Shown: positions 8,002 through 16,187, counted from the first letter of the stretch. The stretch is 22,597 bases of DNA from Methanobacterium sp. (GCA_028700095.1 JAQVTJ010000016.1:1-22597), one strand, 5' to 3'. Translations and numbers: made by a program. Notes: generated by a model not told the origin, from the letters alone.

Positions 8002-9075
8002 TTAAACTTCAAATATTTTTGACATACATCCTGCAATAAGACCTGCGAATATATCATCAAGAACAGGACCTAATTTACTTATAATGCCAGGTTTTTCCTC
8101 ATCATACCTTTTAAAGTTGAAAATTGCTTTAGTACCTGCTATTTGATTTGCAACAGACATTCCAAAAACCTCATCTGAATACAGGTATGCTGGATCAACA
8201 TCAACATCAACACCTAAAACTCTATGTTTTTCATAATCTTCTTCAAGCCTGATCCCTGCTATTATAAATGATACTACATTAAGATCCTCTAGAGAATGAT
8301 ATATTTGTTTTCTAAGTTTTTCACAGATTTCTGGTGTTTCTTCAACACCCACAACTAGTTCCATACCTGCATCTACAAGATCATCAACCTCTACACCCAC
8401 ATCTCTCATATATTCCAGAACATCTTTTGGATAACCATTATAACCCAGAGCATTATTAACTGCTTGTCTAACACCACTTTGCACTTCTTTAACTAATATA
8501 TTGGTCTTTTGGGGGGATATTGTATCATTAGAACCTGTTGATGCTATAATAATTGATTCATTATCCTCAAGATCAAATGGATCAAATGAAAAATGATTTA
8601 TAACACCCATGTCCCATAAAGCCGCAGCTTTAGAGTCTATAACTGATTTTAATATCATTATAAGTGTTTTTGTATCAAGATCATGTTTTATGAATAATAA
8701 AATACTTAAAAATAATTTATTTCCAGGATATATATTAACAAATATTGTAATATTTTCTGTGTTTAAAGCATCAAATTTAACCAACTCTTGGGGACTTAAT
8801 ATTGCTGTGGTGGGGTTTTCTATTTTTTTAAATTCAATAATTGCATTTAAATATTGATTTTTTTCTTTAAAAATTTCTTCATCATCTATTTCACCAATAG
8901 TATATGGAAGGGGTTGTTCTCTGTTTCCCATTCCATGATATATAATAGACTTCACATATCCCATTCCATTTCCCATTCCATTTCCAATTATATGAAATCC
9001 ATTATCTCTGTAAAAAACTGTTGTATCTTTGTCTTTTTTAATCTTAATATCATCTATACAAATATTGGTTTCCAT
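8002..9075 (-). CDS. cbiS: Bifunctional adenosylcobinamide amidohydrolase / alpha-ribazole-phosphate phosphatase
   Basis: A fusion protein known from methanogens for cobinamide salvage and nucleotide-loop assembly. 357 residues. About 1-205 fit the CbiZ amidohydrolase domain, with DMGVINHFSFDPFDLE and IIIASTGSNDTIS near its end. About 210-357 fit the CobZ phosphatase domain related to phosphatidylglycerophosphatase A: DVDVDPAYLYSDEVFGMSVA, NQIAGTKAIFNFKRYDEEKP and LGPVLDDIFAGLIAGCMSKI. A short repeated GNGMG stretch (31-39) arises from two tandem 12-base units at 8960-8983. It is followed 17 bases later by cobS, which uses the alpha-ribazole produced here. ATG 9075 has a weak GGGGA site upstream. 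The two-domain call is from recalled family patterns. Confidence 0.82.
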   Translation of the reverse strand: METNICIDDIKIKKDKDTTVFYRDNGFHIIGNGMGNGMGYVKSIIYHGMGNREQPLPYTIGEIDDEEIFKEKNQYLNAIIEFKKIENPTTAILSPQELVKFDALNTENITIFVNIYPGNKLFLSILLFIKHDLDTKTLIMILKSVIDSKAAALWDMGVINHFSFDPFDLEDNESIIIASTGSNDTISPQKTNILVKEVQSGVRQAVNNALGYNGYPKDVLEYMRDVGVEVDDLVDAGMELVVGVEETPEICEKLRKQIYHSLEDLNVVSFIIAGIRLEEDYEKHRVLGVDVDVDPAYLYSDEVFGMSVANQIAGTKAIFNFKRYDEEKPGIISKLGPVLDDIFAGLIAGCMSKIFEV

Positions 9076-9131
9076 ACCATTTTTCCCCTATTATTAAAAT
9101 TTTCATATGAATTATTAATTAGAGCAAATGA

Positions 9132-9220
9132 ATATTCAATTAGATTTAAATATCTAGATGTTATATGCAAATATTTTGGATTTATATAACATATTATTTG
9201 GATTAATTTTAATTGAATAT
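9132..9220. repeat. Nested perfect inverted repeats between cbiS and the PII-like gene
   Basis: Outer arms ATATTCAATTA (9132-9142) and TAATTGAATAT (9210-9220) match over 11 bases. Inner arms ATGTTATAT (9158-9166) and ATATAACAT (9184-9192) match over 9 bases with a 17-base spacer. On the minus strand the inner right arm overlaps TTATATAAAT, a plausible cbiS TATA element. They may be operator sites or an RNA stem; A/T-rich composition raises the chance of coincidence. Confidence 0.45.
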
Positions 9221-9330
9221 CTGTTTATTATATTATACTATTATTTTAGTCTACTTCCAATTTTTTTATATATTGATAATAGATAAATTATTATTATAAT
9301 TATTACAAAAATAATTATTAGGTGATTAGT

Positions 9331-9693
9331 ATGAAGGTACATCTTCGTGTCTTTGTTGGGATTGAAAATCTGGGAAAGGCTATTAATGCCCTTACTGATG
9401 CAGGAATAACTGGATTTTATATTTTAGAGTATAAAGGAATGTCTCCTCAAGATTGGAAAGGATTTTCTATAAAAGAAGACCCAGAATCTACTATAGCTTT
9501 GATAAGAGATTATGCACAGGATGCTGTATTAGTATGTACAGTTGTTGATGAGGATAAAGTCGATGATATTGTTGAAACAGTAGAAGAATCTCTTGAAGGG
9601 GAAAAATATACAATATTAGAAGTTCCAATTAGAAGAATTATTGTAAGATATGGTAGTAATAAAAAGAAGACACATAAAAAAACAGAACAATAA
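9331..9693 (+). CDS. PII-like small regulatory protein
   Basis: 120 residues, resembling the conserved methanogen proteins described as distant homologues of nitrogen regulator PII (COG4075 type). Seen: MKVHLRVFVGIENLGKAINA, a first beta strand and helix typical of ferredoxin-like PII folds, then GITGFYILEYKGMSPQDWKG, a charged middle, VLVCTVVDEDKVDDIVETVE, and a closing strand ILEVPIRRIIVRYG with a lysine-rich tail. The PII T-loop tyrosine motif is not evident, so classical uridylylation is not implied. A GTG at 9322 is in frame but belongs to the ribosome site AGGTGAT, 9 bases ahead of ATG 9331. No ammonium transporter or glutamine synthetase is nearby, and the ligand is unknown. It stands alone, divergent from cbiS. 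Confidence 0.6.
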   Translation: MKVHLRVFVGIENLGKAINALTDAGITGFYILEYKGMSPQDWKGFSIKEDPESTIALIRDYAQDAVLVCTVVDEDKVDDIVETVEESLEGEKYTILEVPIRRIIVRYGSNKKKTHKKTEQ

Positions 9694-9731
9694 CTGGATT
9701 TAAAAAATATATTTTAATTCCAAGCCAGTTA
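9691..9731 (+). terminator. Hairpin spanning the stop codon of the PII-like gene
   Basis: TAACTGG (9691-9697) pairs perfectly with CCAGTTA (9725-9731), and the interior A/T-rich stretches pair further (TTAAAA with TTTTAA). The left arm contains the TAA stop. No T tract follows on the plus strand, so it may act as a 3'-end stability element rather than a terminator. Confidence 0.4.
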
Positions 9732-10044
9732 TATAAAAAAAATCGAAAAACTATAGAGGAAGCAAAGTAAGTGTATGGAATTAGAAAAATATTCAAATAT
9801 TTTATAGATTTGAGATTATCTTACCTGTATTATATAAGAATATAAAACTTTTATATTATAATTTAATACAGCAATTAACTCACTATATAGAAGAATTATA
9901 ATAGCAACTATAATAAAAACTGCAAAGAATCTAATCCATGATATTTAACACTCCTTTATAATTTATCATACCCATTATTATCTAATTTAAACCATTCTAA
10001 TACTCTAAATTATATAAAAAAAAATTTTTTTAAGGGGAGATTAA
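9694..10044. other. Gap between the PII-like gene and the cytosine deaminase gene
   Basis: 351 bases without a recognised gene. It contains the hairpin right arm, a minus-strand hydrophobic reading frame without a start codon (9816-9944), and a TATA-like AAATTATATAAA at 10007-10018 with AAGGGGAGA just before the deaminase ATG. No tRNA or other known RNA was recognised. Confidence 0.5.
9816..9944 (-). pseudogene. Hydrophobic mini reading frame lacking a start codon
   Basis: On the minus strand a 42-codon open stretch reads ISWIRFFAVFIIVAIIILLY, then SELIAVLNYNIKVLYSYIIQ and VR before TAA (9816-9818). This is one plausible membrane helix with a charged entry and a short tail. AAGGAG (9951-9956) lies 6 bases before its first codon, ATA, which directly follows an in-frame TAA. 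The nearby ATG 9939 is in another frame and stops after two codons. It may be a small membrane protein broken at its start by one base, or a chance A/T-rich frame. No family is recognised. Confidence 0.25.
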
Positions 10045-10503
10045 ATGATAAAAAAAGATCATCTATACATGGAGGAAGCAATAAAGGAAGCAAAAATATC
10101 TTTAAAGGAGAATGGAATTCCAATAGGGGCGGTTCTTGTTGAAAACAATAAAATTATAGGTAAGGGGCATAATAAGCTTTTACAAGGTGAATCATCAATT
10201 TTACATGCTGAAATGGATTGTATTGAAAGTGCAGGGAAACTTAAAGGTGTAGATTATAAAAAATGCACATTATATACAACATTATCTCCGTGTGAAATGT
10301 GTTCTGGGACAATAATACTTTATAAAATTCCTAGAATAGTGATGGGTGAAAATGAAACATTGAAAGGTCCAGAAGAATATTTGATTGAAAATAATGTAGA
10401 ATTAATTAATATGGATCTTGAAAAATGTAAGATGATTCTTAAAAGTTTCATAATAAAACATCCCGATTTATGGAATGAAGAAATGGAAAGAGTTCATGAT
10501 TAA
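10045..10503 (+). CDS. Cytosine deaminase, yeast FCY1-like zinc type
   Basis: Zinc-dependent deaminase of the cytidine-deaminase fold, probably converting cytosine to uracil. 152 residues, close to yeast cytosine deaminase. Seen: HAE (His54, Glu56) and PCEMC (Cys83, Cys86), the zinc and proton-shuttle residues. The 29-residue spacing from His to first Cys is that of the yeast enzyme as I recall it (His62, Cys91). TLYTTLSPCEMCSGTIILYK, IPRIVMGENE and the C-terminal FIIKHPDLWNEEM also resemble it. This differs from the bacterial CodA amidohydrolase. ATG 10045 follows AAGGGGAGA. Guanine deaminase or the tRNA deaminase TadA share the motifs, but the C-terminus argues for cytosine. Its product uracil would feed Upp (5599-6225). 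Confidence 0.82.
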   Translation: MIKKDHLYMEEAIKEAKISLKENGIPIGAVLVENNKIIGKGHNKLLQGESSILHAEMDCIESAGKLKGVDYKKCTLYTTLSPCEMCSGTIILYKIPRIVMGENETLKGPEEYLIENNVELINMDLEKCKMILKSFIIKHPDLWNEEMERVHD

Positions 10504-10562
10504 AATTGGATAAAATATTAAAATCTTTCTAAATTTACAAATAATAATTATTCGTGATAAAA

Positions 10563-11801
10563 ATGACTGTTATAATAGATCCTCAAAACTCAGGAATTTC
10601 TGGTAATATGATTATTGGGGCATTAGTTGATTTAGGTATAGATTCTGAAGGCTTAATAGAAGTTATGCAACATTATGCATCATATTTTGGTGATATTGAT
10701 GTTAATATTGAGAAGGTTAATAAGTCAGGAATTTCAGCAAGCTTTGCTAATGTGAAATGTAAAGATAAAAAAACCATCCACTATACAGATTTAATAGAAA
10801 TTTTAGATGGAATAGTACATCCTAAAGTATCATCTGATACAATAAAACTGTCTAAAAAAGTTTTCAGAACACTTGCAGAAGCAGAGGCTAAGGTCCATGG
10901 TACTACAGTAGATAAAGTACATTTCCATGAGGTAGGTGCAGCTGATGCAGTTGCAGATATTGTTGGTGCAGTTTATTGTTATCATAAACTTGGAATGGAT
11001 AATGAAAAAGTTTATGGGATGCCAGTTGCACTTGGTGGAGGTAGAATTAAAGCAATGCATGGAGTTCTAAGTGTACCTGCTCCTGCAACATTGGAAATTC
11101 TTAAAAATGTCCCTGTATTTGGTGGTCCTGTGAATTTTGAACTTACAACACCCACAGGAGCAGCTTTATTAGTGAATTTTGTCAGTGAATTTACTAATTT
11201 CTATCCATTAATAACCAATAAAAATATAGGTTATGGTGCAGGAAATATGGATCTTTCATTACCAAATACACTGAGAATAATTAAAGGAAATTCTGAACTT
11301 GAAAAAGATCTAGTATCTATTCTTGAAACCAACATTGATAATGTAACAGGAGAGTTAATGGGACACCTATTCAATGTATTGATGGATAAAGGTGCAAAGG
11401 ATGTGAGTATTATATCCACATTAACAAAAAAAAATAGGCCAGGATATCTTTTAAGGGTCATAGCAAAATCTGTAGATTGTAACATGCTTTCAGAAACAAT
11501 TATAAGAGAAACAGGTACTCTTGGAGTGAGAATTATACCTTTTGTTCATAGAAATATAGTATCAAGAAAAATTGTTCCAATTAAATTTCATATAAATGGA
11601 AATCCAGTAGAAATAAAAATCAAAGTAGGAATGATAGGAGATGACATAATAAGTGCAAAACCTGAATATGAGGATGTGCGAAAGGTATCATCTGAAATAG
11701 ACCTACCTCTTAAAGAGGTTATGGATCTTGCAAATAAAGCATTTAATGAAATTTCTGAACATATCCAATTATATAAAAAACCTAAAAATAAAGGTATTTG
11801 A
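10563..11801 (+). CDS. larC: LarC-type nickel insertion protein (DUF111)
   Basis: Nickel-inserting cyclometallase family. In bacteria LarC uses CTP to insert nickel into the pyridinium bis-thiocarboxylate cofactor of lactate racemase. 412 residues. Seen: the N-terminal SGISGNMIIGALVDLGI (first domain), KVHFHEVGAADAVADIVGAV with the histidines, FELTTPTGAALLVNF, then the second domain with ILETNIDNVTGELMGHLFNV and GTLGVRIIPFVHRNIV. The entry motif reads DPQNSGISGNM rather than the common FDCFSGISGDM. GTG 10554 is in frame but is the ribosome site GTGAT for ATG 10563. It lies one base before queC. No LarA, LarB or LarE is in the window, so the role here may be another nickel cofactor; that is open. 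Confidence 0.88.
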   Translation: MTVIIDPQNSGISGNMIIGALVDLGIDSEGLIEVMQHYASYFGDIDVNIEKVNKSGISASFANVKCKDKKTIHYTDLIEILDGIVHPKVSSDTIKLSKKVFRTLAEAEAKVHGTTVDKVHFHEVGAADAVADIVGAVYCYHKLGMDNEKVYGMPVALGGGRIKAMHGVLSVPAPATLEILKNVPVFGGPVNFELTTPTGAALLVNFVSEFTNFYPLITNKNIGYGAGNMDLSLPNTLRIIKGNSELEKDLVSILETNIDNVTGELMGHLFNVLMDKGAKDVSIISTLTKKNRPGYLLRVIAKSVDCNMLSETIIRETGTLGVRIIPFVHRNIVSRKIVPIKFHINGNPVEIKIKVGMIGDDIISAKPEYEDVRKVSSEIDLPLKEVMDLANKAFNEISEHIQLYKKPKNKGI

Positions 11802-11802
11802 A

Positions 11803-12486
11803 ATGAAAAAGAAAAAAATTGCAATATCCGTACTTTCTGGAGGATTAGATTCCACAGTTGCTACTACCATGTTTAAGGATACACATCATATACATGCCAT
11901 AACATTTAACTACGGCCAAAAAAGTGTTGAAATGGAAATAAAAGCCGCATCAAATGTTTGTAATGATATTGGTGCTGAACATACTGTTATAAATTTACCC
12001 TGGTTTACAGAGCTTGGAAGATCTGCACTAACCTCAAGTAGAGATATACCAGAACCAACATTGGAAGATCTTGATAATAAAACTGTTTCAATTAAAACTG
12101 CTAATATTGTATGGGTTCCAGGACGTAATATTGTATTTACAGCCATAGCAAATTCATTTGCAGAATCCCAAGAAGCAGATACCATAATTGTTGGGTGGGA
12201 CAAGGAAGAAGCAGTAACATTTCCTGATAACTCTAAAGAATTTTTAAATGCATTTAATAATTTATTAGATGTAGGTTCTTTTGATAAAATAAAAATCAAA
12301 GCCCCACTTATAGATATGGACAAAGAAAACATAGTTAAGTTGGGATATGATATAGAAGCACCATTACACCTAAGCTATTCCTGTTATAAAGGATTTTCAT
12401 CTCATTGTGGTGTTTGTGAATCTTGTATGAGGCGTATAAGGGCATTTAAAAGGGTAAATATAAAAGATGAAACTATTTACTCCTAA
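11803..12486 (+). CDS. queC: 7-cyano-7-deazaguanine (preQ0) synthase
   Basis: ATP-dependent amidating enzyme making preQ0 from 7-carboxy-7-deazaguanine; in archaea preQ0 goes into archaeosine at tRNA position 15. 227 residues. Seen: the PP-loop SGGLDST (12-18), VPGRNIVFTAIANSFAES, VGWDKEEAVTFPDNSKEF, and the C-terminal zinc site with Cys194, Cys202, Cys205 and Cys208 (SCYKG, HCGVCESC). ATG 11803 follows the larC TGA after one base, with AAAGGT nine bases upstream, so larC-queC is almost certainly one transcript with coupled translation. The gene is intact. A longer in-frame reading upstream overlaps larC and is not needed. It converges with pycB across a 113-base A/T-rich gap. Confidence 0.95.
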   Translation: MKKKKIAISVLSGGLDSTVATTMFKDTHHIHAITFNYGQKSVEMEIKAASNVCNDIGAEHTVINLPWFTELGRSALTSSRDIPEPTLEDLDNKTVSIKTANIVWVPGRNIVFTAIANSFAESQEADTIIVGWDKEEAVTFPDNSKEFLNAFNNLLDVGSFDKIKIKAPLIDMDKENIVKLGYDIEAPLHLSYSCYKGFSSHCGVCESCMRRIRAFKRVNIKDETIYS

Positions 12487-12599
12487 TATTAAATATTTTC
12501 ATCTTTAAATATATTAATTTTATATCTGAAAAAATTAGAGGTATTTAAGGATTTTATATTGGGTTTTATTATTCTAAAAAAATGAGAATTATGACATAT

Positions 12600-14315
12600 T
12601 TATTTAATAATCATTAGGATTTCACCTGCACTAACTGTATCTCCTTCTTCAATAAATATATCCTGGATAATTCCTGAAATAGACGCATGTATATCATTTT
12701 CCATTTTCATGGCTTCTAAAACAGCAACAATATCTCCTTCTTTTACTTTATCATCCTGTGCAACTTTTAACTTTAATATCATACCCTGCATACTAGATGT
12801 TACACCACCTGGCACAGAACCAGTTGGTGCTTTTGTACTGTCTGATTCTATTTCCATATATCCTGTTGGAATAACTTTAACATCGAAAAGCTCACCATCT
12901 ACTTCAACATTATATTCTGTTGGAAGTGCACCTGTATTGGTATTTTCAACTTCTGGAGCTTTTTCAATGGGTTCTTCTACAGCTTCGCCTTTAAGAAATT
13001 TAGGTGCAATTGCAGGATAAAGAGCATATGTTAGAACATCCTCATCTTTTTTGATTATTCCCATTTTTTCACCTTTAGATCTGAACTTTTCAAGTTCAGG
13101 TTCTAGAAGATCCGCAGGTCGACAATCTATTATCTCTATATTTCCAATTATTTTTTTTGCAACAGCACTATTTACAGGTGCAGGAGGCAGTCCATAAAAT
13201 CCTTTAATATAATCTTTAACCTCTTTTGAAACATTTTTATATCTTTCACCACCCAATACATTCATAACTGCCTGTATACCTACTATTTGGCTGGTAGGTG
13301 TTACTAGGGGTGGGTATCCTAGTTCTGCACGTACTTTTGGCACTTCGTTTAATACTTCTTTATAACGGTCAAGTGCATTTTGTTCTTTTAGTTGTGAAAC
13401 AAAATTTGAAAGCATTCCTCCAGGTATTTGGTAGAGTAATACATCAGTATCTATTTTTTCAGATATGGGATCTATAAGGCCACTATATTTTTTTCTTATA
13501 TCTTCGAAATATTTTTTAATTTCACTTAGAAGTACTAAATCCAGTTCAGTTGAATATGGGGAACCTTCAAGTGCTGCAACCATACTTTCTGTAGGGGGTT
13601 GTGATGCACCTCCTGAAAGTGGTGATATTGCTGTATCAAGAAGATCAATACCTGCCTGACATGCAGCATAATAACTCATTGGTGTCATACCACTGGTACA
13701 ATGACAATGTAAGTTTATAAGTAGGTCAGTTTCTTCTTTTAAGGTTGTTACAATTTCATAGGTATCCTGTGGTGATATAAGTCCGGCCATATCTTTTATA
13801 ACAACAGAATCACATTCAAGTGATTCAAGTTCTTTTGCAAATTCCACATATTTCTTTAATGCATGTACAGGACTAGTTGTATAACTTATAGTTCCCTGAA
13901 CATGGGCTCCTTGTTCTTTTGCTACTTTAATGGAAAGTTCCATATTTCTTATATCGTTAAGTGCATCAAATATTCTAAAAACATCAATCCCATTTTCATA
14001 TGATTTTTCAACAAAATTTCTTACCACGTCATCTGGATAGTGTTTATATCCTACAAGATTCTGTCCTCGTAGTAACATTTGTAATGGAGTTTTCTTTACC
14101 AAATCTTTAAGTTCTACTAGACGTTCCCATGGATCTTCGTTTAGATACCTTATACAAGTATCAAATGTAGCACCTCCCCAGGCTTCCAATGAGAAAAATC
14201 CTACTTTATCCATTTTCTCGGCAATGGGTAACATATCCCTTGTCCTCATCCTTGTGGCAAGAAGAGATTGGTGTGCATCTCGAAATGCTGTTTCAATGAT
14301 TTTTATCTTTTTCAT
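12600..14315 (-). CDS. pycB: Pyruvate carboxylase subunit B (carboxyltransferase plus biotin carrier)
   Basis: Transfers CO2 from carboxybiotin to pyruvate, giving oxaloacetate for biosynthesis. 571 residues. Domains: HMGL-like TIM barrel (about 1-270), with IIETAFRDAHQSLLATRMRT at its start, SVVIKDMAGL carrying the carbamylated lysine, and LHCHCTSGM with the metal-binding histidines; the conserved carboxylase domain (about 290-460), with LLYQIPGGMLSNFVSQL and LGYPPLVTPTSQIVG; a Pro/Glu-rich linker; and a C-terminal biotinyl domain (about 500-571) with VLEAMKMEND, where Lys537 would be biotinylated. ATG 14315 is chosen because GAGGG sits just upstream; in-frame ATGs at 14327 and 14351 are less likely. 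Oxaloacetate decarboxylase alpha shares the layout, but methanogen context favours PycB. The biotin carboxylase subunit PycA is not in the window. Confidence 0.94.
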   Translation of the reverse strand: MKKIKIIETAFRDAHQSLLATRMRTRDMLPIAEKMDKVGFFSLEAWGGATFDTCIRYLNEDPWERLVELKDLVKKTPLQMLLRGQNLVGYKHYPDDVVRNFVEKSYENGIDVFRIFDALNDIRNMELSIKVAKEQGAHVQGTISYTTSPVHALKKYVEFAKELESLECDSVVIKDMAGLISPQDTYEIVTTLKEETDLLINLHCHCTSGMTPMSYYAACQAGIDLLDTAISPLSGGASQPPTESMVAALEGSPYSTELDLVLLSEIKKYFEDIRKKYSGLIDPISEKIDTDVLLYQIPGGMLSNFVSQLKEQNALDRYKEVLNEVPKVRAELGYPPLVTPTSQIVGIQAVMNVLGGERYKNVSKEVKDYIKGFYGLPPAPVNSAVAKKIIGNIEIIDCRPADLLEPELEKFRSKGEKMGIIKKDEDVLTYALYPAIAPKFLKGEAVEEPIEKAPEVENTNTGALPTEYNVEVDGELFDVKVIPTGYMEIESDSTKAPTGSVPGGVTSSMQGMILKLKVAQDDKVKEGDIVAVLEAMKMENDIHASISGIIQDIFIEEGDTVSAGEILMIIK

Positions 14316-14380
14316 TTTAACCCTCATAGTAAAAGTTTGGATTATGTTCAAGTGTCTTTATATAAATAGTCTGAAGTTCC

Positions 14381-14392
14381 TTATATATTTCG
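14381..14392 (-). promoter_or_regulatory. BRE/TATA promoter of pycB
   Basis: On the minus strand CGAAATATATAA gives an A-rich BRE-like element joined to a TATA box, about 65 bases before ATG 14315. A second TATA-like ATTTATATAA lies closer, at 14358-14367. Transcription would start roughly 25 bases downstream of whichever is used. Confidence 0.5.
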
Positions 14393-14515
14393 CAATTTTA
14401 TAATATTAAAATTTAAAAAAAAATTTATGATATCGTTTTTAATTGAACAAGTATACAAACTAAATTATTTAATGAATATAAAAAAATAGCTTCTACTCAA
14501 AATAATAATAATATT

Positions 14516-16088
14516 TTATGTTTTACAGATAATAAAATCATTATTTTCATAAACTAATGTTGAGACTTTTGGTTTTAGTTCATCAATATTTTGGTATAAT
14601 ATTTTATTGTAATAATATAATGGAAACATTTCAGAATTAGCTTGATATCTATTTAATGTATTATAATCTGGGGGAAGTGTCAAACGTTTATCATATACAA
14701 TATATCCTATGTTATTACTTTCAAAATATGTTTTTGAGGTATTATAATTAATATTTATAAACCCATAATTAATTGGCATTTCTGATTCTGTTGCTATGAA
14801 AACACCAGTATAAAGATTTGATATTGATATTGACTTGTTTTTATCCCCATTTATTTTAAACCAATTTGAAAGATCTGTTTCAGCTATTGTAGGTGGTGCT
14901 ATTTGTACTGATCCAAATATTGTTTTTGCATAATATGATCCCATATGGGGATCTGATACATTTAAAACCCCAAATAATATTGATAAGAAAAAAATACATA
15001 TTAGAAATGATGAACAAAATCTTGATGAAAAATTATTAAAATCTTGGAATCTGTAATAAATCTGACTTACACCAAATCCTCCAAGTATTGAAAGGGGAAT
15101 AACAATATATATGAGAACCCTTGCAGATATTACATTAATTCCAATCCAATATGATTTGCTTAATAATAAAAGGATAACTATCCAAGTAAAAATATAAATA
15201 TCTTTTTTTGTCTTGTTTTAATTGCAAAAATAGCTCCTATCACAGAAAATACAGTTAATAATAAACCAAAGTTACGAATATATTTAACAAAACTTAATGT
15301 TTGATTATAGTTGAGTTAGGTTTCAAAACCTAAAGCTGCGGTTATTCCTTGGTTTATTATATTCTGTATTAAAATAGGTTTTAATATTAAAATCACAAGT
15401 AAAACAACAATTACTATAACAGATAATGATAGTAGGAATAATCCATAATTTTTTAAAACATCTTTATCTTTGTATATTAACAGTTCTACAATTGTAAACA
15501 TGGTTATTATTATAATTAAACATAAAAATGCTGCTTGATGTGTTGCAACAATTAAAACCATTAGTATTCCAGATATAAATGCATATTTTATCTTTTTTTC
15601 TTTTATAGAAGCATAATATAGATAAACTGCAATTGGTAAAAATATAAGGGCTAAATTTTCAGGTACAGGAAGCATGATTCTGTAGATAATAGTACTGGAT
15701 ATCATTAAAAAACCTGCATATATCCCTGCTATATTACCATAAAACCGCTTTGCAACATAAGTAACAGATAAAACAATAGAAAATGCTAGAATAGGTTGAA
15801 TTGCCCTTGCAATTAACATATAATCAATATTCAATATTTTACCTAACACAGCAAATAAAAAATGAAAAAAAGGAGGATAGCCAATTTTTTGACCTATTGG
15901 TGCATTTAAAAGAGGTTTAACAAGTATAAATCCATTTTGGCTGTAAATTTTTGCGTATAACACATGGTATATTACATCCCAACTCATTGGCCAGGAATGT
16001 GTTAATGTAGGGATTATGTAACTAAAAATATTGAAATTGCAGGTAAAATTAATAATAATTTCTTCTGATATTTGGTAGATAGATACAT
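14516..16088 (-). pseudogene. Broken multi-span membrane protein, GT-C glycosyltransferase-like
   Basis: Reads as one protein of about 524 residues once three lesions are repaired. ATG 16088 follows AAGGGA; MYLSTKYQKKLLLILPAISI runs into a stop, and the next frame continues SYIIPTLTHSWPMSWDVIYH. One missing base in the A5/T5 run at 16024-16028 explains it. A TAA at 15316-15318 interrupts the frame after AALGFET, yet the same frame continues LNYNQTLSFVKYIRNFGLLL. One missing base in the T7 run at 15203-15209 then restores TWIVILLLLSKSYWIG and runs to the stop at 14516. The length plus two bases is a multiple of three. About ten hydrophobic helices, an early acidic loop, YPPFFHFLF and a soluble C-terminal part suggest a lipid-linked-sugar glycosyltransferase fold. 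The family call is tentative. Confidence 0.75.
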
Positions 16089-16187
16089 TTTAGATTCCCT
16101 TTAATCTATATGTTTTATTTATCTATTACAAATGAAAATTTAAAGAGAAAAAATAATTTAGAAAATAATTTAAATTTAAAGAAATTT

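Noticed and set aside
8924..8983. Tandem 12-base units as a possible CRISPR or intergenic repeat
   Set aside because: Units are too short, have no spacers and lie in the cbiS coding frame.
9694..10044. tRNA or other known structured RNA in this gap
   Set aside because: No cloverleaf arms, T-loop consensus or G/C-rich stems of the kind expected for RNA genes in an A/T-rich genome.
11910..12332. Minus-strand open frame inside queC
   Set aside because: queC is intact with all catalytic and zinc residues; the antisense frame is a codon-bias shadow.
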